Origin: Adiantum capillus-veneris
Lineage: Eukaryota; Streptophyta; Polypodiopsida; Polypodiales; Pteridaceae
NCBI GenBank assembly: GCA_014529385.2
Contig: CM043957.1
Coordinates: 87,892,381 to 87,956,380, forward strand
DNA length: 64,000 bases
Reading direction: 5' to 3'
The position numbers were made by a program, and so were the translations under genes. Shown here piece after piece: positions 53,954 to 62,862 of this stretch (positions are counted from its first letter, which is position 1; every line of letters begins with the position of its first letter). Under the pieces are notes generated by a model that was not told where the DNA came from, made no database searches, and saw only the letters and a list, made by a program, of their open reading frames with translations.

Positions 53954-53989
53954 ATCTCCGTACACCTCGGTCCAGAGGTGTACGGAGAT
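53954..53989. promoter_or_regulatory. Perfect 15-bp hairpin upstream of the transposase
   Basis: ATCTCCGTACACCTC and its exact complement GAGGTGTACGGAGAT are separated by GGTCCA. It lies 79 bp upstream of the transposase start on the minus strand and just before the satellite array. Conservation of both arms in a decayed element is notable. It could be a binding site or part of the leader; its role is unknown. Confidence 0.7.
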
Positions 53990-54134
53990 CAGGACCATCG
54001 GGTCAAAATCTCATTTTTATTGGTCAAATCCTATATGGATAGACACATACGTACACTCCCAGGTGTACATGGCAATGCATGTAGCGGGCAAAACCCTTTT
54101 CCTCTTTTAGTTCCATAGTTTCTTCAACATCCAA

Positions 54135-57100
54135 CGGCTATCCGTTTCTTCTATCCGTTTGACCTACGACTTGCCATACGCGCTCTTGACATTGCTTTAA
54201 AACTAACTAATGGATGGTTTCAGTAGGCATAGAAGTCATTTCCGAAATCCATTTGCGTTTTTTCGTAGAAAAACGCTACTGGATTTGACCTACGGCTTGT
54301 GTATTTGGCATTAATTCAAACCCATTGACCTACGGCTTGCCATACACACTCTTGACATTGCTTTAAAACTACTTAATGAACTACGGATGGTTTCGGTAAG
54401 CATAGAAGCCATTTTCGAAGTCCGTTTGCGTTTTTTCGTAGAAAAACGCAACCGGATTTGACCTACGGCTTGTGTATTTGGCGTTTCTTCTATCCGTTTG
54501 ATCTACGGCTTGCCATACGCGCTCTTGACATTGCCTAAAAACTACCTAATCGTCTACGGATGGTTCCAATAGGCATAGAAGACATTTTCGAAGTCCGTTT
54601 GCGTTTTTCTATAGAAAAACGCAACCGGATTTGACATACGGCTTGTGTATTTGACGTTAATTCAAACCCATTGACCTACGGCTTGCCATACATGCTCTTG
54701 AAATTGCTTTAAGACTACTTAATGAACTACGTATAATTTCGGTAGGCATAGAAGTCATTTTCGAAGTCCGTTTGCGTTTTTTCGTAGAAAAACGCAACCG
54801 AATTTGACCTACGGCTTGTGTATTTGGCGTTTCTTCTATCCGTTTGACCTATGGCTTGCCATACGCGCTCTTGAAATTTCCTAAAGACTACCTAATCGTC
54901 TACGGATGGTTTCAGTAGGCATAGAAGCCATTTTCGAAGTCCGTTTGCATTTTTTCGTAGAAAAACGCAACTGGATTTGACCTACGGCTTGTGTATTTGA
55001 TGTTTCTTCTGTCCGTTTAACCTACGGCTTGCCATACACTGTTTTGAAATTGTCATAAGACTACTTAATGGACTACGGATGGTTTTGGTAGGCGTAGAAT
55101 CAGTTTCCGAAGTTCGTTTGCGTTTTTCCGTAGAAAAGCGCAATCGGATTTGACCTACGGCTTGTGTATTTGGCGTTTCTTCTATCCGTTTGACCTACGG
55201 CTTGCCATACGCGCTCTTGACATTGCCTAAAGACTACCTAATGGACTACGAATAGTTTCGGTTGGCATAGAATCAGTTTTCGAAGATCGTCTGCGTTTTT
55301 TCGTAGAAAAATGCAACCGGATTTGACCTACGGCTTGTGTATTTGACGTTTCTTCTGTCCGTTTGACCTACGACTTGCCATACACGCTCTTGACATTGCT
55401 TAAGACTACCTAATGGACTACGGATGGTTTCGGTAGGCATAGAAGCCATTTTCGAAGTCCGTTTGCGTTTTTTCATAGAAAAACGCAACCCGATTTGACC
55501 TATGACTTGTGTATTTGGCGTTTCTTCTATACGTTTGACCTACGGCTTGCCATACGCGCTCTTGACATTGCTTTAAGACTACCTAATGGACTACGGATGG
55601 TTTCAGTAGACATAAAAGTCATTTTCGAAATCCGGTTGCGTTTTTTCGTAGAAAAACGTAACCAGATTTGACCTACAGCTTGTGTATTTGGCGTTAATGG
55701 TTTCGGCAGGCATAGAAGCCATTTCCGAAGTCCGTTTGTGTTTTTCCGTAGAAAAACGCAACCGGATTTGACCTACGGCTTGTGTATTTGGCGTTTCTTC
55801 TATCCGTTTGACCTACGGCTTGCTATACGCGCTCTTGACATTGCCTAAAGACTACCGAATCGTTACGGATGGTTCCAGTAGGCATAGAAGCCATTTTCGA
55901 AATCCGTTTGCGTTTTTTTGTAGAAAAACGCAACCGGATTTGACCTACGGCTTGTGTATTTGACGTTTCTTCTGTCCGTTTAACCTACGGCTTGCCATAC
56001 ATGCTCTTGACATTGCTTTAAGACTACTTAATGAACTACGGATGGTTTCGGTAGACATAGAAGCCATTTCTGAAGTCCGTCTGCGTTTTTCCGTAGAAAA
56101 ACGCAATCGGATTTGACTTATGGGGCTTGTGTATTTGGTGTTTCTTCTATCCGTTTGACCTACGGCTTGCCGTACGCGCTCTTGAAATTTCTTTAAGACT
56201 ACCTAATGGACTACGGATGGTTTCAGTAGGCATAGAAGTCATTTCCGAAATCCGTTTGCGTTTTTCCGTAGAAAAACGCAACCGGATTTGACCTACGGCT
56301 TGTGTATTTGGCATTAATTCAAACCCATTGACCTACGACTTGCCATACACGCTCTTGACATTGCTTTAAGACTACTTAATGAACTACGAATGGTTTCGGT
56401 AGGCATAGAAGCCATTTCCGAAGTCCGTTTGCGTTTTTCTGTAGAAAAACACAACTGGATTTGACCTACGGCTTGTGTATTTGGCGTTTCTTCTATCTGT
56501 TTGACCTACTGCTTGCCATATGCGCTCTTGACATTGCTTAAAGACTACCTAATCGTCTACGGATGGTTTCAGTAGACATAGAAGCCATTTCCAAAGTCCG
56601 TTTGCATTTTTTCATAGAAAAACGCAACCCGATTTGACCTATGGTTTGTGTATTTGATATTTCTTCTGTCCATTTAACCTACGGCTTGTCATACACGCTC
56701 TTGAAATTGCTTTAAGCCTACTTAATGAACTACGGATGGTTTCAGTAGGCAAAGAAGCCATTTTCGAAGTCCGTCTGCGTTTTTTCTTAGAAAAACGCAA
56801 TCGAATTTGACTTACGACTTGTGTATTTGACGTTTCTTCTATCTGTTTGACCTACGGCTTGCCATACGCGCTCTTGACATTGCCTAAAGACTACTTAATG
56901 GACTATGGATGGTTTCGGTAGGCATAGAATCAGTTTCCGAAGACCGTCTACGTTTTTCCGTAGAAAACGCAACCGGATTTGACCTACGGCTTGTGTATTT
57001 GACGTTTCTTCTGTCCGTTTGACCTACGGCTTGCCATACACGCTCTTGACATTGCCTTAAGACTACCTAGTGGACTATGGATGGTTTTGGTAGGCATAAA

Positions 57101-57285
57101 AGCCATTTCCGAAGTCTATTTGCGTTTTTCCATAAAAAAAACGCAATTGGATTTGACCTACGACGTAAAAGCCGTTTATGAAGTCCGTTTGCGTTTTTCC
57201 GTAGAAAAACCCAACCGGACTTCAGAAACGGCTTGTATTTTGGGCGTTTCTTCTATCCGTTTGACCTACGGCTTGTTATATGCCC
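54135..57285. repeat. Satellite array, about 172-bp monomer in alternating dimers, about 18 copies
   Basis: Units recur every 171-175 bp, each with GACCTACGGCTTGCCATAC, CGGATGGTTTCGGTAGGCAT and GCGTTTTT..GTAGAAAAACGC. One unit near 55640-55740 and the last near 57120-57195 are shortened. Two types alternate strictly: one has CTATCCGTTTG and CATACGCGCTC, the other CTGTCCGTTT or AATTCAAACCCATTG and CATACACGCTC. The array lies inside the CACTA element, 5' of its transposase. It codes for nothing. Confidence 0.93.
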
Positions 57286-57359
57286 CCGCCCAACCTTTTT
57301 TGAGGAGGAAGCTTGTCTCTAAGAGCAACGACGGCGTTGTTGTTGCTCCCTAGAGGACT

Positions 57360-57735
57360 TTCATGTGTAAAGGTGAGAGTTGAGCTTCGAATGTATTTTG
57401 AGTTGGTCAAATGAAGTCATAGGCTGCTCAGACGATCCAAGTCACTTTGGCTCGACATGCACAACGCTCGGTCAGACTACTGACCATGGAGGAGATTGAT
57501 GAGATCCGCCAACGTCAGATGTTGGATCTCCTATGATCTACCTATCCCAGCTAGCTGTTTTAGCCGTTTAGTCCACACCCAGTAGTTTAAGATTCTATAA
57601 TATTTTATTTTGTCATTTTGTCATCTTTTTACTCTGACTTTGTATCAGATCCACCACATTGTAACTTTCTTTTCTCATAGGTCACTTTGGCCTTTCGAAG
57701 ACGTTAATATAACATTTCATTTCATTTCTCTCTTT
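57360..57735 (+). mobile_element. Possible LINE 3' end
   Basis: A short frame (TLARHAQRSVRLLTMEEIDE, ending near 57533) is followed by an AT-rich stretch ending GACGTTAATATAAC and three CATTT repeats. The LINE tail at 34670-34708 ends with the same GACGTTAATA and a comparable AAATC repeat. It is probably a truncated LINE within the CACTA element; alternatively it is transposon sequence. Confidence 0.45.
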
Positions 57736-57762
57736 AATTTTAATTTCCTACGCATACATTAA

Positions 57763-57804
57763 TTCTCTCTCTCTCTCTCTTTGATTACCTACACACACAC
57801 ACAC

Positions 57805-57850
<46 letters not shown>

Positions 57851-57912
57851 TACACACACACATTCACTGCTCTCTCTCTCTTTCTCTCTCTTTCCTACAC
57901 ACACACACACAC

Positions 57913-57955
<43 letters not shown>

Positions 57956-58047
57956 CTACACACACACACACCGCTCTCTCTCTTTCCTACACACACACAC
58001 ACCGCTCTCTCTCTCTCTCTCTCTCTCTCTCCCCCTACACACACGAT

Positions 58048-58083
<36 letters not shown>
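57763..58083. repeat. Compound CT / CA microsatellites followed by an inverted GA tract
   Basis: Five CT tracts, each preceded by (TA)CACACACAC, form a repeat of about 45-80 bp (57763-58030). A GA tract of 33 bp follows at 58051-58083, so CT and GA arms can fold onto each other. Confidence 0.93.
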
Positions 58084-58085
<2 letters not shown>

Positions 58086-58193
58086 TGGGGGGGGGGAGTG
58101 ACATAATACCTGCGCAGCAGGTTTCGGCCAAGATTTGAGCAGGCGAAAATGGCCCCTGCGCGCACGGGTTTATCTTTTTTCCCCCAATTTTTT

Positions 58194-58370
58194 TTTTGCG
58201 TCGCAAACAGCGTCGATATACCTGTGGGATTTTGCATCGATATACGCGTGGCAATTAATGCCTTTCCACGCATATATCGACGTGCTCTAATTCCGTCGAT
58301 ATATGCGTGGAAAGGCATGGGCGTCGATATATGATGCGTCGATATCTTCATGTTATGTTGTAGTTCTATG
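58194..58370. repeat. CACTA right terminal and subterminal repeats
   Basis: Repeated CGTCGATAT, TATATCGACG and CCTTTCCACG units, inverted relative to those at the left end, ending TGTTGTAGTT at 58366 or shortly after. Confidence 0.82.
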
Positions 58371-58373
58371 CTA

Positions 58374-58929
58374 AGCAAGAAGAGTGATGATAAGTAAGGA
58401 ACTATTTCTTTCTCATAAGAATGTTTCTTCTTCCTCTTCTCTATCCTCATTCCCTGCTAGCTCTCTCCACCTTCGAAGGTGTTTGAGGTCTTGGGACTGA
58501 GGCCGGGGACAAGTTAGTGCTTTCATTTCACTAAGTTACGCGCATAATTGGGGTGCATGAAGCTCTCTATCTTCATTGCACCATCAAGGCCTTAAGGAAC
58601 ACAAAGCTTGTATTGTACCAAGTCTCTCTTTATGGGAGTTATTATAATACAAAAGCCTTCTAGAGGGGGGACCGGCTCCACATAAATCCGGTCCTCAGTT
58701 CTCTAATTCTCTCTCTTACAAAGTATTGTTCATGCTAATGGGTGCTACTGCGGAGTGTGCATGAGAGGGAAGGAGAAGTGGGAAGGGGATGAAGCACACA
58801 GACAAGTTGGGTTAGTGGAGAGGAAAGTGAGAGAGTAAGTCAACTCTCTCACTTTCTCTCCCTATATTGATTAGGGAAAAAGAAAGTGTAAGGGTGGTTT
58901 CCCACGGCCATCTGGCCTACATCCCAACA
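58374..58929 (-). repeat. 3' LTR of a minus-strand Copia element (inner end clear)
   Basis: On the minus strand the LTR starts TGTTGGGATGTAGG at 58929, directly after the purine tract AAGTGGGAGGT, the same junction as in the Copia element at 18872-18890. The distal end is not certain; I place it at the CACTA boundary. Confidence 0.6.
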
Positions 58930-58944
58930 ACCTCCCACTTGAAG

Positions 58945-59430
58945 GTCATGGTGGCCAATAGTGGCATCAGTATAGTTAGTCTACACAAAGTTGATGAAGC
59001 ATCTCCTAGGCTTCATCCTACACCCATAAGTTCTATGCAATATGTAAATCGCTATGAGGCTAGGCTCTTTATGAGAGCATTTGCGGGGTTCTCGTCAGTG
59101 TGAACTTTGACAAGCTTGATACGCTATGTATCTCATATGACATGGTATCTGACCTCTATGTGTTTCGACTTTGAGTGAAACACTGGATTATTTGCCAAAG
59201 CAATGGCACTCTGACTATCACAATGTAGTAATGGAACCTCGAAATGCCCAAATCTCCCACTAGACAAGCTAACCATATGGCTTCCTTGCTTGCGTCAGAC
59301 GCATCAACATATTTTGCCTCAGTGGTAGATGAAGACGTGCAATCTTGGAGACACGATCTCCAAGAGATACCTGCTCCAGCAAACATGAACACATAGCCAG
59401 AAGTGGATCTTCTACAATCCACACAACTTG
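58945..59430 (-). pseudogene. Copia RNase H C-terminal remnant
   Basis: The minus strand encodes [39 protein letters not shown], then [18 protein letters not shown] and HTDENPA, the order seen at the end of Copia RNase H. Compare 18440-18790. Frame changes near 59260 and stops near 59075 break it. The upstream parts of pol are absent; sequence from 59431 on is not Copia. Confidence 0.9.
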
Positions 59431-60300
59431 CTGATGCATGGGTTTTAGGACCCCTTCTGAAGATGCAATAAAGGCACAGTCAGTTGTTAGGGAGATGAGG
59501 ATACTCTAGTCCAAGGGATCTTGAAAGAGAAGAAAAATCTACTTCACAAGCACCAAAGAGTAAAAAGTGCCATGGACAGAAGATACGTGGGAACGAGCTC
59601 TTATGCATGCCTACAACCTATATCTTACAGAATAGCCCATTCTAGGTGTGAATTTCTAGTGAAATTTACACAAGGATGTTCATGTGGACTCACAGCACAG
59701 CATACTCCGTTTTCACTTTTTTACCAACAGTAAATATTTTTCACCTACATGGTAAATACAAATCACTTTTTACCTACAGTAACTTGTTTTACCCATGGTA
59801 AATATTTTTTACTGCACCATAAGTATTTGGTAGGTAACAATTCACTGTTACTAGAAGCAATGATTGGGCATCAACAATGCAGTTACAGGAGGAGAAAAGG
59901 GGAAAATCTTATGGTAAAGGTGAGTCAACAGGGATAAAGACTTTTGAGTTGAAAAGAGACATGCTGATTTTTTCAAAGAACACATTTCAAAAGAAGCCAT
60001 GGTTGAGGATTTTTTGAGAATTTGATATTCAGGAGGACCCAGCTGCCACCTCCCCCCCGCAGGTCCCCCCTTGACATGTGCAGAACCTCCAGTTTCAACA
60101 GCCACCTTACCTGCTCTTAAATGCTGGTCAAGGCTTTATCCCCATGTGTCACAATCAGAAAAATCAGCATTTACCCTCCCCTCTCACATCACTCTAGAGA
60201 ATATCTTGATGGTGACATATCAGGTGACCTCAATCTGTTGACCACCCTAAGCAAAAAGTAACCCCAATCAGCGGATTTAAGCATGTTTATCCCTAATCCT
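59431..60300. other. Gene-free stretch, possibly upstream LTR sequence
   Basis: No gene recognised. A cluster of loosely repeated, partly inverted GTAAATATTTTTCACC / TTTTTACC blocks lies at 59725-59850 and could be a decayed MITE. The rest may belong to the LTR that ends at 60909. Confidence 0.4.
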
Positions 60301-60311
60301 AAACCCTCTCA

Positions 60312-60330
60312 GAAACCTATATAAGCAGGC
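60312..60330 (+). promoter_or_regulatory. TATA box of an LTR promoter
   Basis: CCTATATAAGCAGG followed by a pyrimidine-rich, start-like stretch, about 600 bp before the primer binding site at 60913. Position and spacing fit the promoter of a Ty3/gypsy LTR. Confidence 0.55.
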
Positions 60331-60912
60331 CTTCTCTCACTCAAAACCAACACTTCACCCACTTCACCAAGCAATGAAGCTATGACGACATTGCTCACAA
60401 CGAGGAGCTATGGATGGAGCTCTACTCTCTCTCCCTCTAGTATGCTACATTACTAGCCCTAAAACCTAAATAAGGAGTCTTCTCTCATGCTCCATGGCCA
60501 CCATCCTCGCCATCATTCTCTAAGGTATTGATGTGTTGCTAGTAGGATCATACCTACTTGCTGGGTTGATTGTTTTTGACAAGGGATTATGCCATCCTTG
60601 GCTTGCTTCTCTATATCCTTGTTATGTATGATCAGATGCCGTTGTATTGTTAAGCTGATGTCTTGTGTATATATATGCTACATAAGGTCCCTAAGCTTCG
60701 TTTCTATGTGTTTTGCCATATGTTTTGATGCCATCATAATGCCAGAAGTCTCACTTGCCTATGTGCACTATGTGTGAGGTCCCTAAACCTCTTAATTCAG
60801 GGTGGTGCCCCCTTTGTTTTGTTCTTTGCTTGTTTGCATGAGGCGTGGTTTGTGGAGTGTGCACGAATACAGAGGCCACCCGATTGCACTGCTCTTTTTC
60901 CCGCTATCATTT

Positions 60913-60926
60913 TGGTGCCCCCACTG
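60913..60926 (+). other. Primer binding site, not the tRNA-Met type
   Basis: TGGTGCCCCCACTG after CTATCATTT. It differs from the TGGTATCAGAGC sites of the other elements in the window and resembles the GGCGCC-type sites of some plant Tat/Ogre-like elements. Confidence 0.5.
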
Positions 60927-60981
60927 AAGAGGGCTACACAGACCTTCAGTCCACAAGCAATGAAGATGTGCAATCTACAAC

Positions 60982-61377
60982 ATGGACGAATGGCGTGAGG
61001 AGTTTGCAAATTGGAGAACAGAAGAGGAGGAGGCTTTAGAGGCCTTAAAAGCTTTCATCGAGGTCTTGTTACCAGGTTGCAGTGTCATTGAAATTCAAGA
61101 AGTAAGTTCTTCTACATGCCTTGTTCGTGATCGTCGCCAACGAAGGAGAGTAAGAAGAAGAGCTTGATATACCTCTCCTCTCAACCTATGAGTGCTCCAG
61201 AAACCTCCAATGCACACGAGCTTGAAATATTCTACATCAACATACACGAAGGTACTGTGACACACATTAAGGGAAGAGAAAGCATCACCAGACCTCTCTT
61301 TCCTGAGGAGCCGACTAAGAGGAGGAAGATCACCTCTACACCTAAGTGGCCCAAGGCCGCAGCGCGTGCTCAAGCGT
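60982..61377 (+). CDS. Short leader frames of unknown role
   Basis: Two overlapping small frames: 60982-61167 (MDEWREEFANWRTEEEEALE... with an Arg-rich end) and 61164-61379 (ending PKWPKAAARAQA). Either could be the start of a longer protein broken by a frame change. The acid-rich then basic first frame recalls the start of some gypsy gag leaders. No domain is recognised. Confidence 0.35.
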
Positions 61378-61950
61378 AAGGTAACATTTGGCTTAATCTC
61401 ATTAATAAGGGATTACATGACCACTACAGGCAAGAAAAAGGCTAGTGAGCAACCAACTTCAACCTCCAACTTGCAACCACGACTCTCACCCCTAAATCCT
61501 CCTGAAGCAAAGAGACGAAGGCTTGCCTACAAGATTGCCGCCCGTCTGCGAGTGCTCCCAGTGCACTTTGTGAATCCAGACACCACCAATCCCAAGCCAA
61601 CCTCCTGTCCGCGTGAAGATCACTTTGGATATTGTCCAAAGTGCTTTGGAGACCGGGTGAAAAGCCTCCCTGCCCTACCTTTGCTGCTAATTTTCAAGAA
61701 GTTATCTCAATCTAAGGAAACTATCTTAGTTGATGATGTACTGCAAATTAATGGTGTCACTTTCATTCGTCATGCTGATTATGGTAATAGCATCCAATTG
61801 TTGCTTGCTAAAAGGCTCAGCATTGTACAAAGTGTTGCCATCATGCCTTACGTCTTCACAGATGCATCAGGAAGAGTCGAAGTGATCCGAGGTGCTGACC
61901 TTCTGTGGCTGATCAGGCTCATTGGTCCCAAGGTGGTGCAACTAAGTTAG
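61366..61950 (+). CDS. Unassigned extra ORF upstream of gag (194 codons)
   Basis: It is open from ATG 61366, with another ATG at 61417 that may be the real start (MTTTGKKKASEQ). The N-terminal third is Ser/Thr/Pro-rich with a nuclear-signal-like PPEAKRRRLAYK. The middle has a CPREDHFGYCPKC segment whose cysteines could bind a metal, and the end is rich in hydrophobic residues (SIQLLLAKRLSIVQSVAIMP, LLWLIRLIG). It stops 336 bp before the gag ATG. Some plant gypsy elements carry additional ORFs before gag; I cannot match this one to a known family. Confidence 0.5.
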   Translation: MLKRKVTFGLISLIRDYMTTTGKKKASEQPTSTSNLQPRLSPLNPPEAKRRRLAYKIAARLRVLPVHFVNPDTTNPKPTSCPREDHFGYCPKCFGDRVKSLPALPLLLIFKKLSQSKETILVDDVLQINGVTFIRHADYGNSIQLLLAKRLSIVQSVAIMPYVFTDASGRVEVIRGADLLWLIRLIGPKVVQLS

Positions 61951-62285
61951 GCTCTTGTGTGTAAGTATGGATGCCAATAATGAGAATGATGATCCCCGCA
62001 TGTTTCCTTTCCATTTTGTGCGTCATATCCGTGTGAATATTTGTATTGATAGAAAAATCTTTTATCAGCAAAGAATAGCCCTGTTGTTTGGAGCCGAGAG
62101 ACTTGGGGAAATCTTGCACTCTCCTCATCCTGTCATTCTACCCTTACTAGACTATTACCATTCCTTTGATGTGTCGATCTTCATCCTATTTTGAGCTAAG
62201 TTGTGCTAAAGCTCCAAATTGTAATTACCATACTCTATTTTAAAATAAATTGGAGCTGTTTGTGTAATTGTTTACTCTCTCACTT

Positions 62286-62862
62286 ATGGCCTTCCCTAAT
62301 TTTTATGGTAAGCCTGGGGAGGTTGCTCCAGACTTTTTTGGATAATTTGGAAATGGCCTTTCTGGTATCGGGAAGGGATGACGAAGCTACTAAGTTAAGG
62401 GCCTTTCCTTTGGTCTTGAGGGAAGGTGCAAAATTATGGTATCAAACTTTGGCACCTGAAGAAAGAAGAGACTGGGAGTCCTTAAAGATGGCCTTCATCG
62501 AAGAATTTCGCTGCCATGAGCCTCCAGAGGAGATATGGAGACAGCTCTTAGAGCTACGCCAAACATCACCCAATGACTATAGAAGCTATGAAGGAAAGTT
62601 TTCCAACATGTGGGAGAAATGGTGTGCATCACTAGGTGAAGGAGAAAGGGCGCCAGAATGCCTAAAGAAGGACTGTTTCTTGGCAGGGCTTTACCCCATC
62701 CTTCGAGAAAAGGTAAAAGGTAAATTCCCAGATACCTTTGATAAAGCTATGACTTATGCAAGGGAGAAGGATAGGAAGTTAAAATTCCAAGCTCAACTAC
62801 AAGGGAGAATGGAGCCTCCACCGCTAGCTCAACCTACGGCAAGGGTAGTAGCAGGGACATGA
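62286..62862 (+). CDS. gag (capsid region), with one-base frame break near its start
   Basis: ATG 62286 begins MAFPNFYGKPGEVAPDF. A run of six T at 62334-62339 then shifts the frame, and the rest (LDNLEMAFLVSGRDDEATKL, FPLVLREGAKLWYQTL, WESLKMAFIEEFRC, FLAGLYPILREKVKG) reads open in the next frame to a TGA at 62860. These are standard features of the Ty3/gypsy capsid region. One T fewer would join both parts, so a homopolymer slip or a sequencing error is likely. Confidence 0.88.

Larger units (their letters stand above)
51037..58370 (-). mobile_element. CACTA (En/Spm-type) DNA transposon, decayed
   Basis: The left end reads CACTACAACA and the right end TGTTGTAGTT, an inverted repeat of the CACTA type with the last base changed. 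Inside both ends are clusters of ATCGACGCAT / ATATCGACG subterminal motifs in inverted orientation (51053-51232 and 58194-58350), as CACTA transposases need for binding. Between them are minus-strand remains of a TNP2 transposase and of a second transposon protein, and a 3.1-kb satellite array. The flanking bases TGC and CTA do not match, so no 3-bp duplication is confirmed. Length is about 7.3 kb. Confidence 0.85.

Noticed and set aside
54135-57285. Regularly spaced repeats as a CRISPR array
   Set aside because: Whole 172-bp units repeat, without short repeats and unique spacers, in plant DNA inside a CACTA element. This is a satellite.
62334-62340. Programmed frameshift at TTTTTTG in gag
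   Set aside because: The phase does not fit the usual minus-one slippery rule and the site is near the gag N-terminus, so a homopolymer slip is simpler.
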